Assembly (NCBI RefSeq): GCF_000092905.1 | Contig: NC_014098.1 | Coordinates: 3,100,001 to 3,164,000 of the forward strand | Length of the DNA: 64,000 bases | Source of the DNA: Kyrpidia tusciae DSM 2912 | GTDB lineage: Bacteria; Bacillota; Bacilli; Kyrpidiales; Kyrpidiaceae | Reading direction: 5' to 3' | In this document: one piece after another, positions 42,687-51,338 of the stretch | Layout: every line of letters starts with the position of its first letter | How positions within the stretch are numbered: position 1 is the stretch's first letter | The notes under the pieces: model-generated | Seen by the model: the letters and a program-made list of their open reading frames with translations, nothing else | Database searches by the model: none | What the model was told of the DNA's origin: nothing | Translations under genes and position numbers: made by a program

Positions 42687-43736
42687 TCAGGAAAGCCACT
42701 CTTGCAAATGATCGCGGACGAACTGGTCATCCGTGAGATGCGGATACATCCGATACACCCGGTCAATTTCCTCTTTTTGCCCGCTGGATAGCCTTTCCTT
42801 CGGATTCAGACACCAGATGCCCTTGAGTAACCCCTGGCGCTTCAACACTTCATGTATGCCGGCAATGGAACCTTGGAAACTGTTGTGGGGATCAAATAGG
42901 GCTGCGTTCATATCCGTAATTTCTGAGCCTAAGGTGAGCAGGTTACTGGGAATCATTCCTGTTTTCTTAGCCTTACGAACTTCCTCAAAGATTTCAACTG
43001 CACGTTTTGTCCAGACGGCCCAATGTCCGAGCAATCCCCCCACAATGGTTTTCTCAACCACATCACCGGAAACCGGTACTCGGTAGGTTGTCAGCAAGTC
43101 GACAACAATACTATCATCGTTACCCGTATAGAGGGCGATCTCGTGACTTCGACCCGACGCACAGACCGCACGGACCACGTCTAAGGTCTGATAGCGGTTG
43201 AACGGGGCGATTTTGATTGCAACCAGTTGTGGGATCTCGACGAACCTCCGCCAAAATTCATAACTGAGAGGCCGTCCGCCCACTGAAGGTTGAAGGTAAA
43301 ACCCAAATAAAGGCATTACCTTCCCCACCTCGGCGGCTCGAACCAGCAGCTGATGCTCTGTGGCATCTTTTAGTCCATGAGGGCTTAACAAAACCAGGTC
43401 ATACCCCAAATCCTTTGCAATCTCCGCCTCGCGCACGGCCTGCTCCGTAGGGCCGCAGACGCCGGCGACCTTCAAAAACGGTCGTTTCAACGAAGCTTCT
43501 TCCACAGTTTGCGCTGCCAATCTTAGAACAGGCTCATACAGTCCGACATCATGAATCTCAAACTGAGTGGTATGGACGCCAACGGCAACACCACCGGCAC
43601 CACTTGCAATGTAGTACCGGGTTAAAGCGCGTTGGTGTACTTCGTCTAACTCATGCTGTTCCGTGAGTGCCAACGGATGGGCCGGAATCACGGTTCCTTC
43701 CTTCAGAAGTTGAAATTTCTCCTTATTCATGGTCAT
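42687..43736 (-). CDS. DapA-like class I aldolase/lyase (dihydrodipicolinate synthase family)
   Basis: This encodes 349 residues from the ATG at 43736, close to the stop of the upstream gene. It has the (beta/alpha)8 pattern of the family: GTVIPAHPLALTEQHELDEV, YIASGAGGVAVGVHTTQFEI, LLSPHGL and the Schiff-base Lys in LVAIKIAPFNRYQ. It is about 50 residues longer than DapA. The family also contains hydroxy-acid aldolases such as KDG or trans-o-hydroxybenzylidenepyruvate aldolases. The substrate is unknown. It is translationally linked to the NAD-dependent epimerase-like gene. Confidence 0.85.
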   Translation of the reverse strand: MTMNKEKFQLLKEGTVIPAHPLALTEQHELDEVHQRALTRYYIASGAGGVAVGVHTTQFEIHDVGLYEPVLRLAAQTVEEASLKRPFLKVAGVCGPTEQAVREAEIAKDLGYDLVLLSPHGLKDATEHQLLVRAAEVGKVMPLFGFYLQPSVGGRPLSYEFWRRFVEIPQLVAIKIAPFNRYQTLDVVRAVCASGRSHEIALYTGNDDSIVVDLLTTYRVPVSGDVVEKTIVGGLLGHWAVWTKRAVEIFEEVRKAKKTGMIPSNLLTLGSEITDMNAALFDPHNSFQGSIAGIHEVLKRQGLLKGIWCLNPKERLSSGQKEEIDRVYRMYPHLTDDQFVRDHLQEWLS

Positions 43737-43738
43737 GA

Positions 43739-44755
43739 TTAAAACCTGCCTTGTCTTTCCTGAAAGTGTGTCGGTTTCCCCAGCAATGGCAATCCGTTTT
43801 GAATCCATTCTGTCACCCAGTCAATCATCTGTCCCAGTGTAACGCGAGGATAACCGAATAACTGCTGACTCAGACTTGCATTGCTTATGAGCGCGGTCTC
43901 CGATTCTTCATTGATAAAAATAGGTTCCTTACCAAAATTCTTTCCGAATACCTGGGCGACCCACCGGATGGAAACCGTCTCCGGACCGGTGACATTTACA
44001 ACTTTTGGTGGGGTGCTACAGTGCAAGAGAGCGCGCAGCGCGCGTTCGTTGGCGTCACCCTGCCAGATCACATTGACATGTCCCATGCTGAGATCGATGG
44101 GCCGCCCTTCAAATACACTTTGTGCCACATCGACGAGAACACCGTACCGCAAATCCACTGCATAGTTGAGACGAAAATGCAGTACAGGCATCTGATATTT
44201 TCGTGAGAAGTAATCGAAGATCCGTTCGCGACCCAGGCAAGACTGCGCGTATTCGCCGTACGGCTGAGGAGGGGTCGACTCCGTCGCCCCACCCCATGCA
44301 ACCGGAGATAAATGGTAAATATTCCCGGTCGAAAAAGACACAATGCGCGAGTTCCGAAAGTGCTCTGCAACCCGTCCGGGAAGATACGTGTTCATCGCCC
44401 ATAAGAGATGTTCGTTTCCGGTAGACCCAAACTTATATCCGACCATATAGATGACGTTTTCGACTTCCGGTAACGCGGCCAGTTGGCGTTCATCAAGCAG
44501 GTCGGCAGAGATCACCGTGATACCGTGTCTCTCCAATTTTCGGCGAACAGACTCATCCGAGAAACGCGAGACGGCATAAACTTTGAAGTCTTTACCGGCC
44601 GCTGTGATCGCGTTCCGAGCGAGCACGGCCAGCGTCGGCCCCATCTTTCCGCCTGCACCAAGGATCATGACATCACCCGACAACCGAGCCATGTCTTGAA
44701 TGAGTTCATCAGACGGCGCAACTAATACCTGTTCAAGTTCTTCGACAGATTTCAT
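43739..44755 (-). CDS. NAD-dependent epimerase/dehydratase-like protein
   Basis: This encodes 338 residues. The nucleotide-binding motif is VMILGAGGKMGPTLAVLARN after a helical N-terminal extension of about 25 residues. STGNIYHLSP and the sugar-epimerase-like RLNYAVDLRYGVLVDVA identify an extended SDR. Tyr in PPQPYGEYAQS lies where the YxxxK motif is expected, but the Lys is replaced (YGEYAQS). Catalysis may therefore differ. The base composition is more A+T-rich than the flanking operons. Confidence 0.85.
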   Translation of the reverse strand: MKSVEELEQVLVAPSDELIQDMARLSGDVMILGAGGKMGPTLAVLARNAITAAGKDFKVYAVSRFSDESVRRKLERHGITVISADLLDERQLAALPEVENVIYMVGYKFGSTGNEHLLWAMNTYLPGRVAEHFRNSRIVSFSTGNIYHLSPVAWGGATESTPPQPYGEYAQSCLGRERIFDYFSRKYQMPVLHFRLNYAVDLRYGVLVDVAQSVFEGRPIDLSMGHVNVIWQGDANERALRALLHCSTPPKVVNVTGPETVSIRWVAQVFGKNFGKEPIFINEESETALISNASLSQQLFGYPRVTLGQMIDWVTEWIQNGLPLLGKPTHFQERQGRF

Positions 44756-44818
44756 CTTCTTCTCCTCATCCCCCTGATATCCGGATTTGCGAACTTGTCG
44801 AGGAACACTTCGAGCCCA

Positions 44819-46126
44819 TCAATCTTGCGCAAAGTCAACATCCTTGGTTTCCGGCCCGAGCGCCGCACCGATCACAACCAGGATAGAACCGATGATCAGT
44901 AGCACCAACTCCGTGTAAACGGCCGGAACGATGCGACTCAGCCAGATTTGATAGAACGCATAAAAAGAGGGCAGTACGACCGCTAAGCTATATCCGAGAC
45001 CAAATCCGCTCGCCCGTACATTGGTGCGGAATCGTTCGTTGATATACGTCGTCGCTAGGCCCCAAATGTTTCCAACAATCACTTCAATCAGGATGGTTAA
45101 AATAAATATTCCCCATACTCCTTGCCATTCTGTGGAGATCAACCAGTAGTTTAGCATCCCTCCGACGACGGCGGCCACCAACCCCGCCCAAATGAGATAC
45201 GTTCTTCGTCCGATTCGCTGACTGATCATTCCTGCCGCAAGATACGCCACAAACAGAGCCACCTCACTGGTAAGCATGACAATCGTCACGGTGGTTTGAG
45301 GAAGATGGAGACTCTTGTTCAATAACCCGGGAATGACAGCGCTAATCATGTACGAAGTGAGCCAAAACCCGTTCATCATTACCCATACTTGAAAGAAGCC
45401 CTTCAAATTTCCGGCGGAAAATAACGTACGCAACGGATTGATCGATCGTTCGGAACGCTCCCATAACTCCGATTCCGGAACAAACTTTTTGTAATAAAGC
45501 ACGAACAGAAGTGAAATGGCGGCACCTACGAAGAAGGGAATCCTCCATCCCCAATGAATATACGGGGCGTCCGGTCCATTCAACGGCGCCACTTGTAACA
45601 TTAGAAATGTTAGAAAATTAATAACTATATATGAGAGAGGAAAACCGGACATGATCAGGGCACCGTAAAACCCGCGCTTCTCTCTCGGACAGTATTCCAT
45701 GGCCAGCGGACTCGCGGATGTATATTCTCCTGCGAGGAACAATCCATCAATGAACCGCAAGATGATCAAGAGAACCAACGAAGCCAATCCCCATGTTTGA
45801 TATCCGGGTAGACACGCCATCAGCAGAGTAGTTATACCAAACCCCGTCACGGAGATAATGGCTGTACGCTTCCGTCCGAATCTATCGGCCACATGTCCGA
45901 ACAATAATGCGCCAATCGGCCTGGCCACCAACGTCACGACAAACACAACGCTGTTAACCACCGACAGGGTTGAAGCGCCCAGCGTGTTCGGAACAAAATA
46001 ACTGATGGCCGGCCCGAGGACAATCACCGGCAGCCATACGTCAAACATGTCTACAAAAAACCCAAGGAATGCACCAATAATTGCTTGGCGTCCTCGGGGG
46101 TCCAGTCTTCTTTCAGTCGAAGACAT
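44819..46126 (-). CDS. MFS transporter (MHS-like)
   Basis: This encodes 435 residues from the ATG at 46126 behind AAAGGGGGGAG. It has twelve hydrophobic segments, with GAFLGFFVDMFDVWLPVIVL and LLFGHVADRFGRKRTAII between helices 2 and 3. GLFLAGEYTSASPLAMEYCP is the helix 4-5 region. It is probably the importer for the substrate of the aldolase/epimerase pair that follows it in the operon. Confidence 0.92.
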   Translation of the reverse strand: MSSTERRLDPRGRQAIIGAFLGFFVDMFDVWLPVIVLGPAISYFVPNTLGASTLSVVNSVVFVVTLVARPIGALLFGHVADRFGRKRTAIISVTGFGITTLLMACLPGYQTWGLASLVLLIILRFIDGLFLAGEYTSASPLAMEYCPREKRGFYGALIMSGFPLSYIVINFLTFLMLQVAPLNGPDAPYIHWGWRIPFFVGAAISLLFVLYYKKFVPESELWERSERSINPLRTLFSAGNLKGFFQVWVMMNGFWLTSYMISAVIPGLLNKSLHLPQTTVTIVMLTSEVALFVAYLAAGMISQRIGRRTYLIWAGLVAAVVGGMLNYWLISTEWQGVWGIFILTILIEVIVGNIWGLATTYINERFRTNVRASGFGLGYSLAVVLPSFYAFYQIWLSRIVPAVYTELVLLIIGSILVVIGAALGPETKDVDFAQD

Positions 46127-46472
46127 ACGAATAACTCCCCCCTTTTCGCAAGATTCGCTATCCTCTCCCATCACCCACATGTGAGTCCATGCCGACAACC
46201 GCATTAAAGAACCCCGTAGAACACCCCCTTACGCATGATTCTCGAACCCAATCCTAATTACGGTCTATTTAAGGAATTCTATTCTTAGGCTGAATTATAA
46301 CATCCCCAAACTCGATACGCAAGCTCACTTATCATAATCCACGCCGAAAATCCATAGCCAGGACGCGAAAAATATGCTACGCTAACAATTGAGCATAAAT
46401 CAGCCGATATTAAAAGACGGATGATCAAAACCTTTTTGGTACTTACTTAGCCGGCAGTGAGGTGACGAAAAG
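46127..46472. promoter_or_regulatory. Divergent A+T-rich control region
   Basis: It separates the minus-strand MFS/epimerase/aldolase operon from the plus-strand amidohydrolase/regulator pair. It is much richer in A+T than its surroundings. TATGCT near 46374 and TATGAT on the minus strand near 46330 are possible -10 boxes, but no matching -35 is convincing. The regulator encoded at 47666 is the obvious candidate to act here. Confidence 0.35.
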
Positions 46473-47669
46473 TTGTCGATAAAGGTTGAGCAACTGGATC
46501 ATTGGGTGACCGAAGTTCGTGATGATGTCGTCCAGTGGCGCAGGCATTTACACGCACACCCGGAACTTTCATTTGAAGAAGAAAAGACATCCCAATTTGT
46601 TTATGATACGTTGAATTCGTTCCATGCATTTGAACTGGATCGCCCCACCAGAACAAGTGTCGTGGCGCGACTCCACGGAACCAAGCCCGGTCCGGTTGTG
46701 GCGGTGCGGGCGGACATCGACGCTCTGCCCATTGTGGAAGAAAACGACTTCGCATTCGCTTCTCGAACACCCGGAGTCATGCACGCTTGCGGCCACGATG
46801 GTCATACGGCCATACTGTTGGGCGTCGCCAAAATCCTATCCCGGTTACAAGAACATCTTACCGGAGAGGTAAGATTGTTATTCCAGCACGCGGAAGAGCT
46901 GTACCCGGGCGGAGCCCGGGAGTTGGTTCAGGCGGGGGTTGTTGACGGGGTGGATGCGATCATTGGCGCTCATCTGTGGACATCCCTGGAAGTGGGCAAA
47001 ATCGGCATCACTGTCGGCCCCATGATGGCCGCCCCCGACACGTTTCATATCGTGATCATCGGAAAAGGTGGTCACGCCGGCCAACCCCATCTCACAGTGG
47101 ACAGCATCGCTGTTGCGGCCCAGGTGGTAACCAATCTGCAACATATCGTGTCCCGCAACACAGATCCATTCGAAACCCTGGTCGTTTCAGTGACCCAGTT
47201 TGTCGCCGGAACCACGAATAATGTGATTCCGGGAAGTGCCGAGTTGGTCGGTACCGTGCGATCATTCAACCCCGATTTGCGTCGGGAGACACCCAAGTTG
47301 ATGGAACGGGTGATCAAGGGTGTTGCAGAAGCACACGGTGCCGCCTACCGGTTTACGTATAATCATGGATACCGACCGGTCGTGAATGACGCACGAGTCA
47401 CACAACGGTTGCGCGAGTCCATGCTTGAGGCATTCGGTCCTGCGGCGATCGTAGATAACATACGAACGATGGCCGGCGAAGACTTTTCCGCTTACCAATC
47501 CAAAATCCCCGGAAGTTTCTTTTTCATTGGAGCCGGCAACCCGGCCAAGGGCATCGCTTACCCGCATCACCACGCACGCTTCACAGTGGATGAGGAAGCG
47601 CTGGCCATCGGCGTAAAAGCGTATCTGAGCGGAATATTTAAGTTGTTGGAAGACGGTGTTAAAGGATGA
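46473..47669 (+). CDS. M20-family amidohydrolase (N-acyl amino acid hydrolase type)
   Basis: This encodes 398 residues from a TTG behind GTGAGGTGACG. HLHAHPELSFEEEKTSQFVY, GVMHACGHDGHTAILLG and LFQHAEELYPGGARELVQAG carry the metal ligands of the IAA-amino-acid hydrolase/hippurate hydrolase group. GKGGHAGQPHLTVDSI is the lid-domain His. It releases an amino acid from an acylated conjugate. Its stop overlaps the next gene as ATGA. Confidence 0.94.
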   Translation: MSIKVEQLDHWVTEVRDDVVQWRRHLHAHPELSFEEEKTSQFVYDTLNSFHAFELDRPTRTSVVARLHGTKPGPVVAVRADIDALPIVEENDFAFASRTPGVMHACGHDGHTAILLGVAKILSRLQEHLTGEVRLLFQHAEELYPGGARELVQAGVVDGVDAIIGAHLWTSLEVGKIGITVGPMMAAPDTFHIVIIGKGGHAGQPHLTVDSIAVAAQVVTNLQHIVSRNTDPFETLVVSVTQFVAGTTNNVIPGSAELVGTVRSFNPDLRRETPKLMERVIKGVAEAHGAAYRFTYNHGYRPVVNDARVTQRLRESMLEAFGPAAIVDNIRTMAGEDFSAYQSKIPGSFFFIGAGNPAKGIAYPHHHARFTVDEEALAIGVKAYLSGIFKLLEDGVKG

Positions 47670-48943
47670 AAATACGCCTAGGACTCATCGGTGCCGACGA
47701 TTCCGTTGCGCAGATTCAGACGGTCGCTCGCGACTATCCGGAAATTGAACTTCGTCCTCTCGTGTATTGGCGAGAACCCGAGGTCATCGACATCCTGAGT
47801 CAACATATCTCGGACATGGACATGTGGTTATTCAGCGGACAAGTACCCTATTCCATCGCAAAGAAGTGGGGTCGATTGAACGTTCCCATTTTCTACGTGC
47901 CCCATACAGGCTCAAGTCTGTACGGGCTGCTATTGTACCTGGTTCATGAACAGGGGCTGCGTCTTTCCGAGATGAGCTTTGATACTTTCCATTCCACCGA
48001 GATGAAAAGATTGTTGGAGGATATCGGAATCTATACGGATATTCATCTTTACCACTATCCGGATGAAATTGAAGCCGGTGAACTGGCACAGTTCCATGCA
48101 GACTTATGGCGCAACGGAGTAACCAAAGTTGCGGTTACGTGTTTGCGATCTGCGCAAATTGAACTTCAGCGCCTTGGAGTGCACGCCTATCACGTACTTC
48201 CGGCCCGCACGGCGATCTCATCCACTTTCGAGTCTATTCTTAAAACTCATCAACTCCTTCACTATCGGAGTTCCCAAGTCGCAGTACTGTTGTTGGATAC
48301 GGGAGAATTGCAAGGTGAGGCGGGTTATAGTCGTGCCGGTACAGAATCGCACTTAAAACGATGGGCACAACGTTTGGCGGGCACCTTGCAAGAGACGTCT
48401 TCGGGAGAGTTTGCTATATGGACAACCCGTCGTCACGTTGAGGACATCACAAACGGATTTCACACCGTGCCGGCGCTACCCGGGGTAGATCTTCCACCCT
48501 ATCATTCCCTTTGTAGCGGTGTCGGTTTGGGTCAGACAGTTGCACAGGCACAAGAACATGCGAGATTGGCACTGCAATACGCCCGCAAATACGGCACAGG
48601 CAACTGGTGCTGCGTACTTGACGACAAACATGTGATAGGTCCATTGGGTAAACAGAATCAGCTAACTTACTCCTATACGGACGAGCAATTACGAGGTGCC
48701 AGTCAAAAAGTCTCATTGAGCACAACGACTTTAAGCAAGTTGCAAGCAATACTTCGGAACATCGGCAAGAACGAGATTACGTCACGGGAGCTGGCTGAAC
48801 ATATGGGTATTCTACCGCGTAGTGCCCGCCGTATATTGCTTGAGTTGGAACAGGCCGGATTTGCAAACGTGGTCGGCGAGGAGGCGCCGCATTTGCGCGG
48901 CCGACCGCGGAAGATTTATTATATTCATTTCGGTAACCAGTGA
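47666..48943 (+). CDS. Putative transcriptional regulator with a cyclase/GTP-cyclohydrolase III-like central domain
   Basis: This encodes 425 residues. The N-terminal 160 residues resemble a periplasmic-binding-like or response-sensing alpha/beta domain (RLGLIGADDSVAQIQTVARD, MWLFSGQVPYSIAKKWG). The centre (VAVLLLDTGELQGEAGYSRA, SGVGLGQTVAQAQEHARLAL) has the pattern of degenerate GGDEF/GTP-cyclohydrolase III-like domains. The C-terminal 70 residues (EITSRELAEHMGILPRSARR, ILLELEQAGFANVVGEEA) form a winged helix. It is coupled to the amidohydrolase gene. The ligand could be a nucleotide, but that is speculation. Confidence 0.7.
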   Translation: MKIRLGLIGADDSVAQIQTVARDYPEIELRPLVYWREPEVIDILSQHISDMDMWLFSGQVPYSIAKKWGRLNVPIFYVPHTGSSLYGLLLYLVHEQGLRLSEMSFDTFHSTEMKRLLEDIGIYTDIHLYHYPDEIEAGELAQFHADLWRNGVTKVAVTCLRSAQIELQRLGVHAYHVLPARTAISSTFESILKTHQLLHYRSSQVAVLLLDTGELQGEAGYSRAGTESHLKRWAQRLAGTLQETSSGEFAIWTTRRHVEDITNGFHTVPALPGVDLPPYHSLCSGVGLGQTVAQAQEHARLALQYARKYGTGNWCCVLDDKHVIGPLGKQNQLTYSYTDEQLRGASQKVSLSTTTLSKLQAILRNIGKNEITSRELAEHMGILPRSARRILLELEQAGFANVVGEEAPHLRGRPRKIYYIHFGNQ

Positions 48944-49274
48944 TACGGAGGTGACAATTGATGAGCGGCTCCGTTTCACCCTTTCGACTCCCTCCTCCCA
49001 CTCAGTTTGCAGGCGGATTGGCTCTTATGTTGCACCGATCAGCATGAAGCCTTCCCTCCGACCGTTCAAGAGCCTCGGTCATGCGTGAGCCGGCCAATGT
49101 GATCACCTTCGACTGCAACCTTCTGCCGTCCGATTGCCCAGGAATTTTTTTCGCCAGGCATTGGCGCCAGGCATTGGGTCGATTTGAAACCCGGGGCCCA
49201 GTATCCGGGTATAGTGAGGATGGGATCGGGGATAGGAGGGGCAATTGGATGACACAGACGAAGAGCGTTGCCGA
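48944..49274. other. Region with a possible 28-codon ORF and no recognised gene
   Basis: A 28-codon plus-strand frame (48961-49047, MSGSVSPFRLPPPTQFAGGL) has a strong GGAGGTGA site but no recognisable family. It may be the start of a deleted gene. A minus-strand frame at 49002-49244 is also unrecognised. The rest is debris leading into the sigma-factor remnant. Confidence 0.3.
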
Positions 49275-49605
49275 TTGACGGGAACCGAGACGAAGCCCTG
49301 GACCTGACCCAGGAAACGTTCATCCGCGCCTTTCACGATCTGGACGGGTTTCAGCCCGGCGATCCATTAAGCCATGGCTGCGTCAGGTAGCCATGCGACT
49401 TTGCTCCAATCATTTGTGCAACAGAATGAGCCGGAGCCGGGCCGACTGCTCGTTGGAACATCCCCTGGGCAGAGAGTTGATTTTGGTGGATACCCTTGAA
49501 TCAGGGCACGATCCGGCCCGGGAGGTGGAGTGGCGGGATTTGGGCCGATGTCTCTAGCAGGCCGTAGAATGTTTGCCACCTCTCTACCGAGTTGATTGTA
49601 GCCTC
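49275..49605 (+). pseudogene. Broken ECF-type sigma factor gene
   Basis: GNRDEALDLTQETFIRAFHD and LDGFQPGDP match region 2 of ECF sigma factors. After a frameshift near 49370 the family continues as KPWLRQVAMRLCSNHL. After a stop at 49555-49557 it resumes as QAVECLPPLYRVD, the start of region 4. The first 30 codons or so are also missing. Several independent lesions show it is long dead. Confidence 0.75.
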
Positions 49606-49730
49606 CAGCCGAACCGAATAGGCCTTCTTCCATTTGGTGGCAGACTTGAATCGCTCACCGGAGTGTTCTTCTACCTTCCACCATGGGATCATCCGATCCA
49701 GTTTGATCCAGCGGTTCTCTTTGTTGAATT
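49606..49730 (-). pseudogene. N-terminal fragment of an IS5-type transposase
   Basis: The minus strand reads KFNKENRWIKLDRMIPWWKV, then EEHSGERFKSATKWKKAY. This resembles the start of IS5/IS1182-like transposases (ENRW-KL--LIPW--LEE). It has no continuation and lies between the sigma-factor and IstB remnants. Confidence 0.5.
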
Positions 49731-50076
49731 TGCCGCACTGGCGGATCTCTTGTATGCCAGTTTGGCGGATCGTTCCACGCCCCAAAAGCTGGCGTCGCTG
49801 AGCCGCTACCACCTGCTGATCATCGACGAGTTGGGCTACATGCCCATGGACAAGCAACGGGCGAACCTCTTTTTCCAGCTCGTCAGCAAGCTCTATGAGA
49901 CAGGATCGATCATCCTGACGACCAACATGCCTTTTGACGAGTGGGACAAGGTGTTTGGCGATACCATTGCTTCTGCCGCCATCATTGATCGTCTGGTGCA
50001 TCATAGTCACATTTTTCACATTCAGGGTCACGGTTACCGGATGAAGGACAAGCTCAAGGCTGATGCCTCCGCCTGA
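49731..50076 (+). pseudogene. 3' half of an IS21-family istB helper ATPase gene
   Basis: The sequence FAALADLLYASLADRS, then LSRYHLLIIDELGYMPMDKQ and GSIILTTNMPFDEWDKVFGD, TIASAAIIDRLVHHSHIFHI is the C-terminal half of IstB. It retains Walker B (LLIIDELG) and the sensor region. The Walker A part and the istA transposase gene are missing. Confidence 0.92.
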
Positions 50077-50298
50077 TCACCAGCCCGGCGGACTTGGTAC
50101 CCCATGTTGTCCGTGCGTGTGCGACACGCGCACGTGGCCTTTGTCCCCTAAGGGCCGATACACTTGGCCAGTTGGGACAAAGGCCGACGACGGTGAACCC
50201 TGAGTCGACACGACATGGCAAGTGATGACTTCCGTTTTCTGAGGGGCGGGGGCAAAATTCAGTGCCAAACCGGGGTCAATTCTACTTGACGATCAACA
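50077..50298 (+). mobile_element. Right end of a truncated IS21-family element
   Basis: The non-coding tail after istB ends GGTCAATTCTACTTGACGAT then CAACA, which corresponds to the usual IS21 terminal sequence (TGT...TCAAGTAGAATTGACC in reverse). It joins directly to the TnpB remnant, so the IS21 probably inserted into the tnpB gene before being truncated. Confidence 0.7.
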
Positions 50299-50478
50299 CA
50301 CGGTGGGTGCCATGAACATTTTAAGGGCTGGACTGGCCCGGATCGCCTGTTCCCCGGTCTGGTGCCGGGGAGTCGGTCGCTCCCGGAGGAGCGACCGATC
50401 CAAGGGGAGCAACAAGGCCCCTGGTGGCAGGAAGGAATCTCCCGTCTTCAGGCGGGGTGAGGAGGTCAACCACATGAA
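50299..50478 (+). pseudogene. Second TnpB C-terminal remnant with element right end
   Basis: HTVGAMNILRAG followed by a Gly/Arg/Ser-rich tail and GGRKESPVFRRGEEVN matches the tail at 16990-17245 (GGRKESPAFRRRGD). The DNA finishes GAATCTCCCGTCTTCAGGCG then GGGTGAGGAGGTCAAC, which forms a small hairpin. It lies against the 3' end of the macrodomain gene. Confidence 0.85.
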
Positions 50479-50892
50479 TAAAGATGTCAATCGGAAGAGG
50501 TTTCAGATATCTTTCTATCAAAGGCTGAACCTCTGTCTCCCAGTTCAGCCCGCCATTTCCACAACCAAGAAGAGGAAAAGAGATGGAGGTAATTTGTTTC
50601 TGAGCATAAGTTTCCACAAATTTCTTCAGCCCTGCGTCGATGTGTTCGACGTTAGACGGATTACGCCAATGTTTCTTTGTGAGAAAGTTGAGAATCCACT
50701 TGTGCGGTGTTTTATAAAGCCACAAGCAGCGAATGTCGAATAGCTTTCGCTCACAGAGGGACCGATACTGTGCATACATTTCTGGATAAATAAAGGCAAA
50801 GTGTTTGGCAATTCCTTTGCCCATTACTCCACCGTGTTAACGAGAACTTTTGCCGGGCTTTCGAACAGATCCGTGGTTTCATATCGAAGCAC
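50479..50892 (-). pseudogene. DarG-like macrodomain gene with a one-base frameshift
   Basis: From a GTG at 50892 (GAGGTG upstream) it reads VLRYETTDLFESPAKVLVNT, then loses one base near 50825-50832. The next frame continues MGKGIAKHFAFIYPEMYAQY, WILNFLTKKHWRNPSNVEHI and ISFPLLGCGNGGLNWETEVQ. These are the ADP-ribose-binding motifs of DarG/PARG-like macrodomains. The C-terminal end has been replaced by the TnpB element end. No DarT-like toxin gene is adjacent. It may be a former antitoxin. Confidence 0.8.
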
Positions 50893-51024
50893 GGGAGCCA
50901 CCTCCCGAAGAAAGGCGGTACCCCACAGCGATACCGCAAAAGTGCTGTTCAGAAAAGATTCAAAATCGAACCACGGGTCTCAGGTGCTCAGATGTTCGAA
51001 TTCGCGGATCATATCCACTGACAT

Positions 51025-51053
51025 ATTATACCATAATTGAAGATGACGGTAAA
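51025..51053 (-). promoter_or_regulatory. Sigma-A promoter upstream of the macrodomain gene
   Basis: On the minus strand TTTACC (51048-51053), a 17-bp spacer and TATAAT (51025-51030) form a strong promoter about 130 bp upstream of the macrodomain start. The transcript leader holds short stop-interrupted coding traces (DPWFDFESFLNSTFAV). Confidence 0.7.
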
Positions 51054-51338
51054 CCACGGATCGACCCGTTACTTGAAACATATCCATCCGTTTCAAGCAC
51101 CCGCCCCTTACGGGGCAGGGGCGCCTGTCTGACCCGGTTGCCCGGTGCGGCTTCCCGTTTCATCGAAGACCGCCCGGCTAAGCCGGGTCATACACCCTCT
51201 CCACAGGCGTTTTTCGTCTCCGGTCCACTCCCGGCGACGGCGGCCGCAAGAGCCGCCAGAATCCGTGATTCAGGACCTTGCCGTCGCTCGGTCGGAAAGC
51301 TTCGACATTCCACGGCCTCATGAGTCGCCACCTTCTAT
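51054..51338. other. Intergenic region with two GC hairpins
   Basis: CCGCCCC-TTAC-GGGGCAGG (about 51102-51120) and CCGCCCGGC-TAA-GCCGGG (about 51171-51187) are hairpins without T-runs. No gene was recognised. They may be remains of element ends. Confidence 0.35.

Noticed and set aside
42485-42736. Small plus-strand gene in the gap before the DapA-like gene
   Set aside because: It has no ribosome binding site, overlaps the end of the aldolase gene on the other strand and has no recognisable features.
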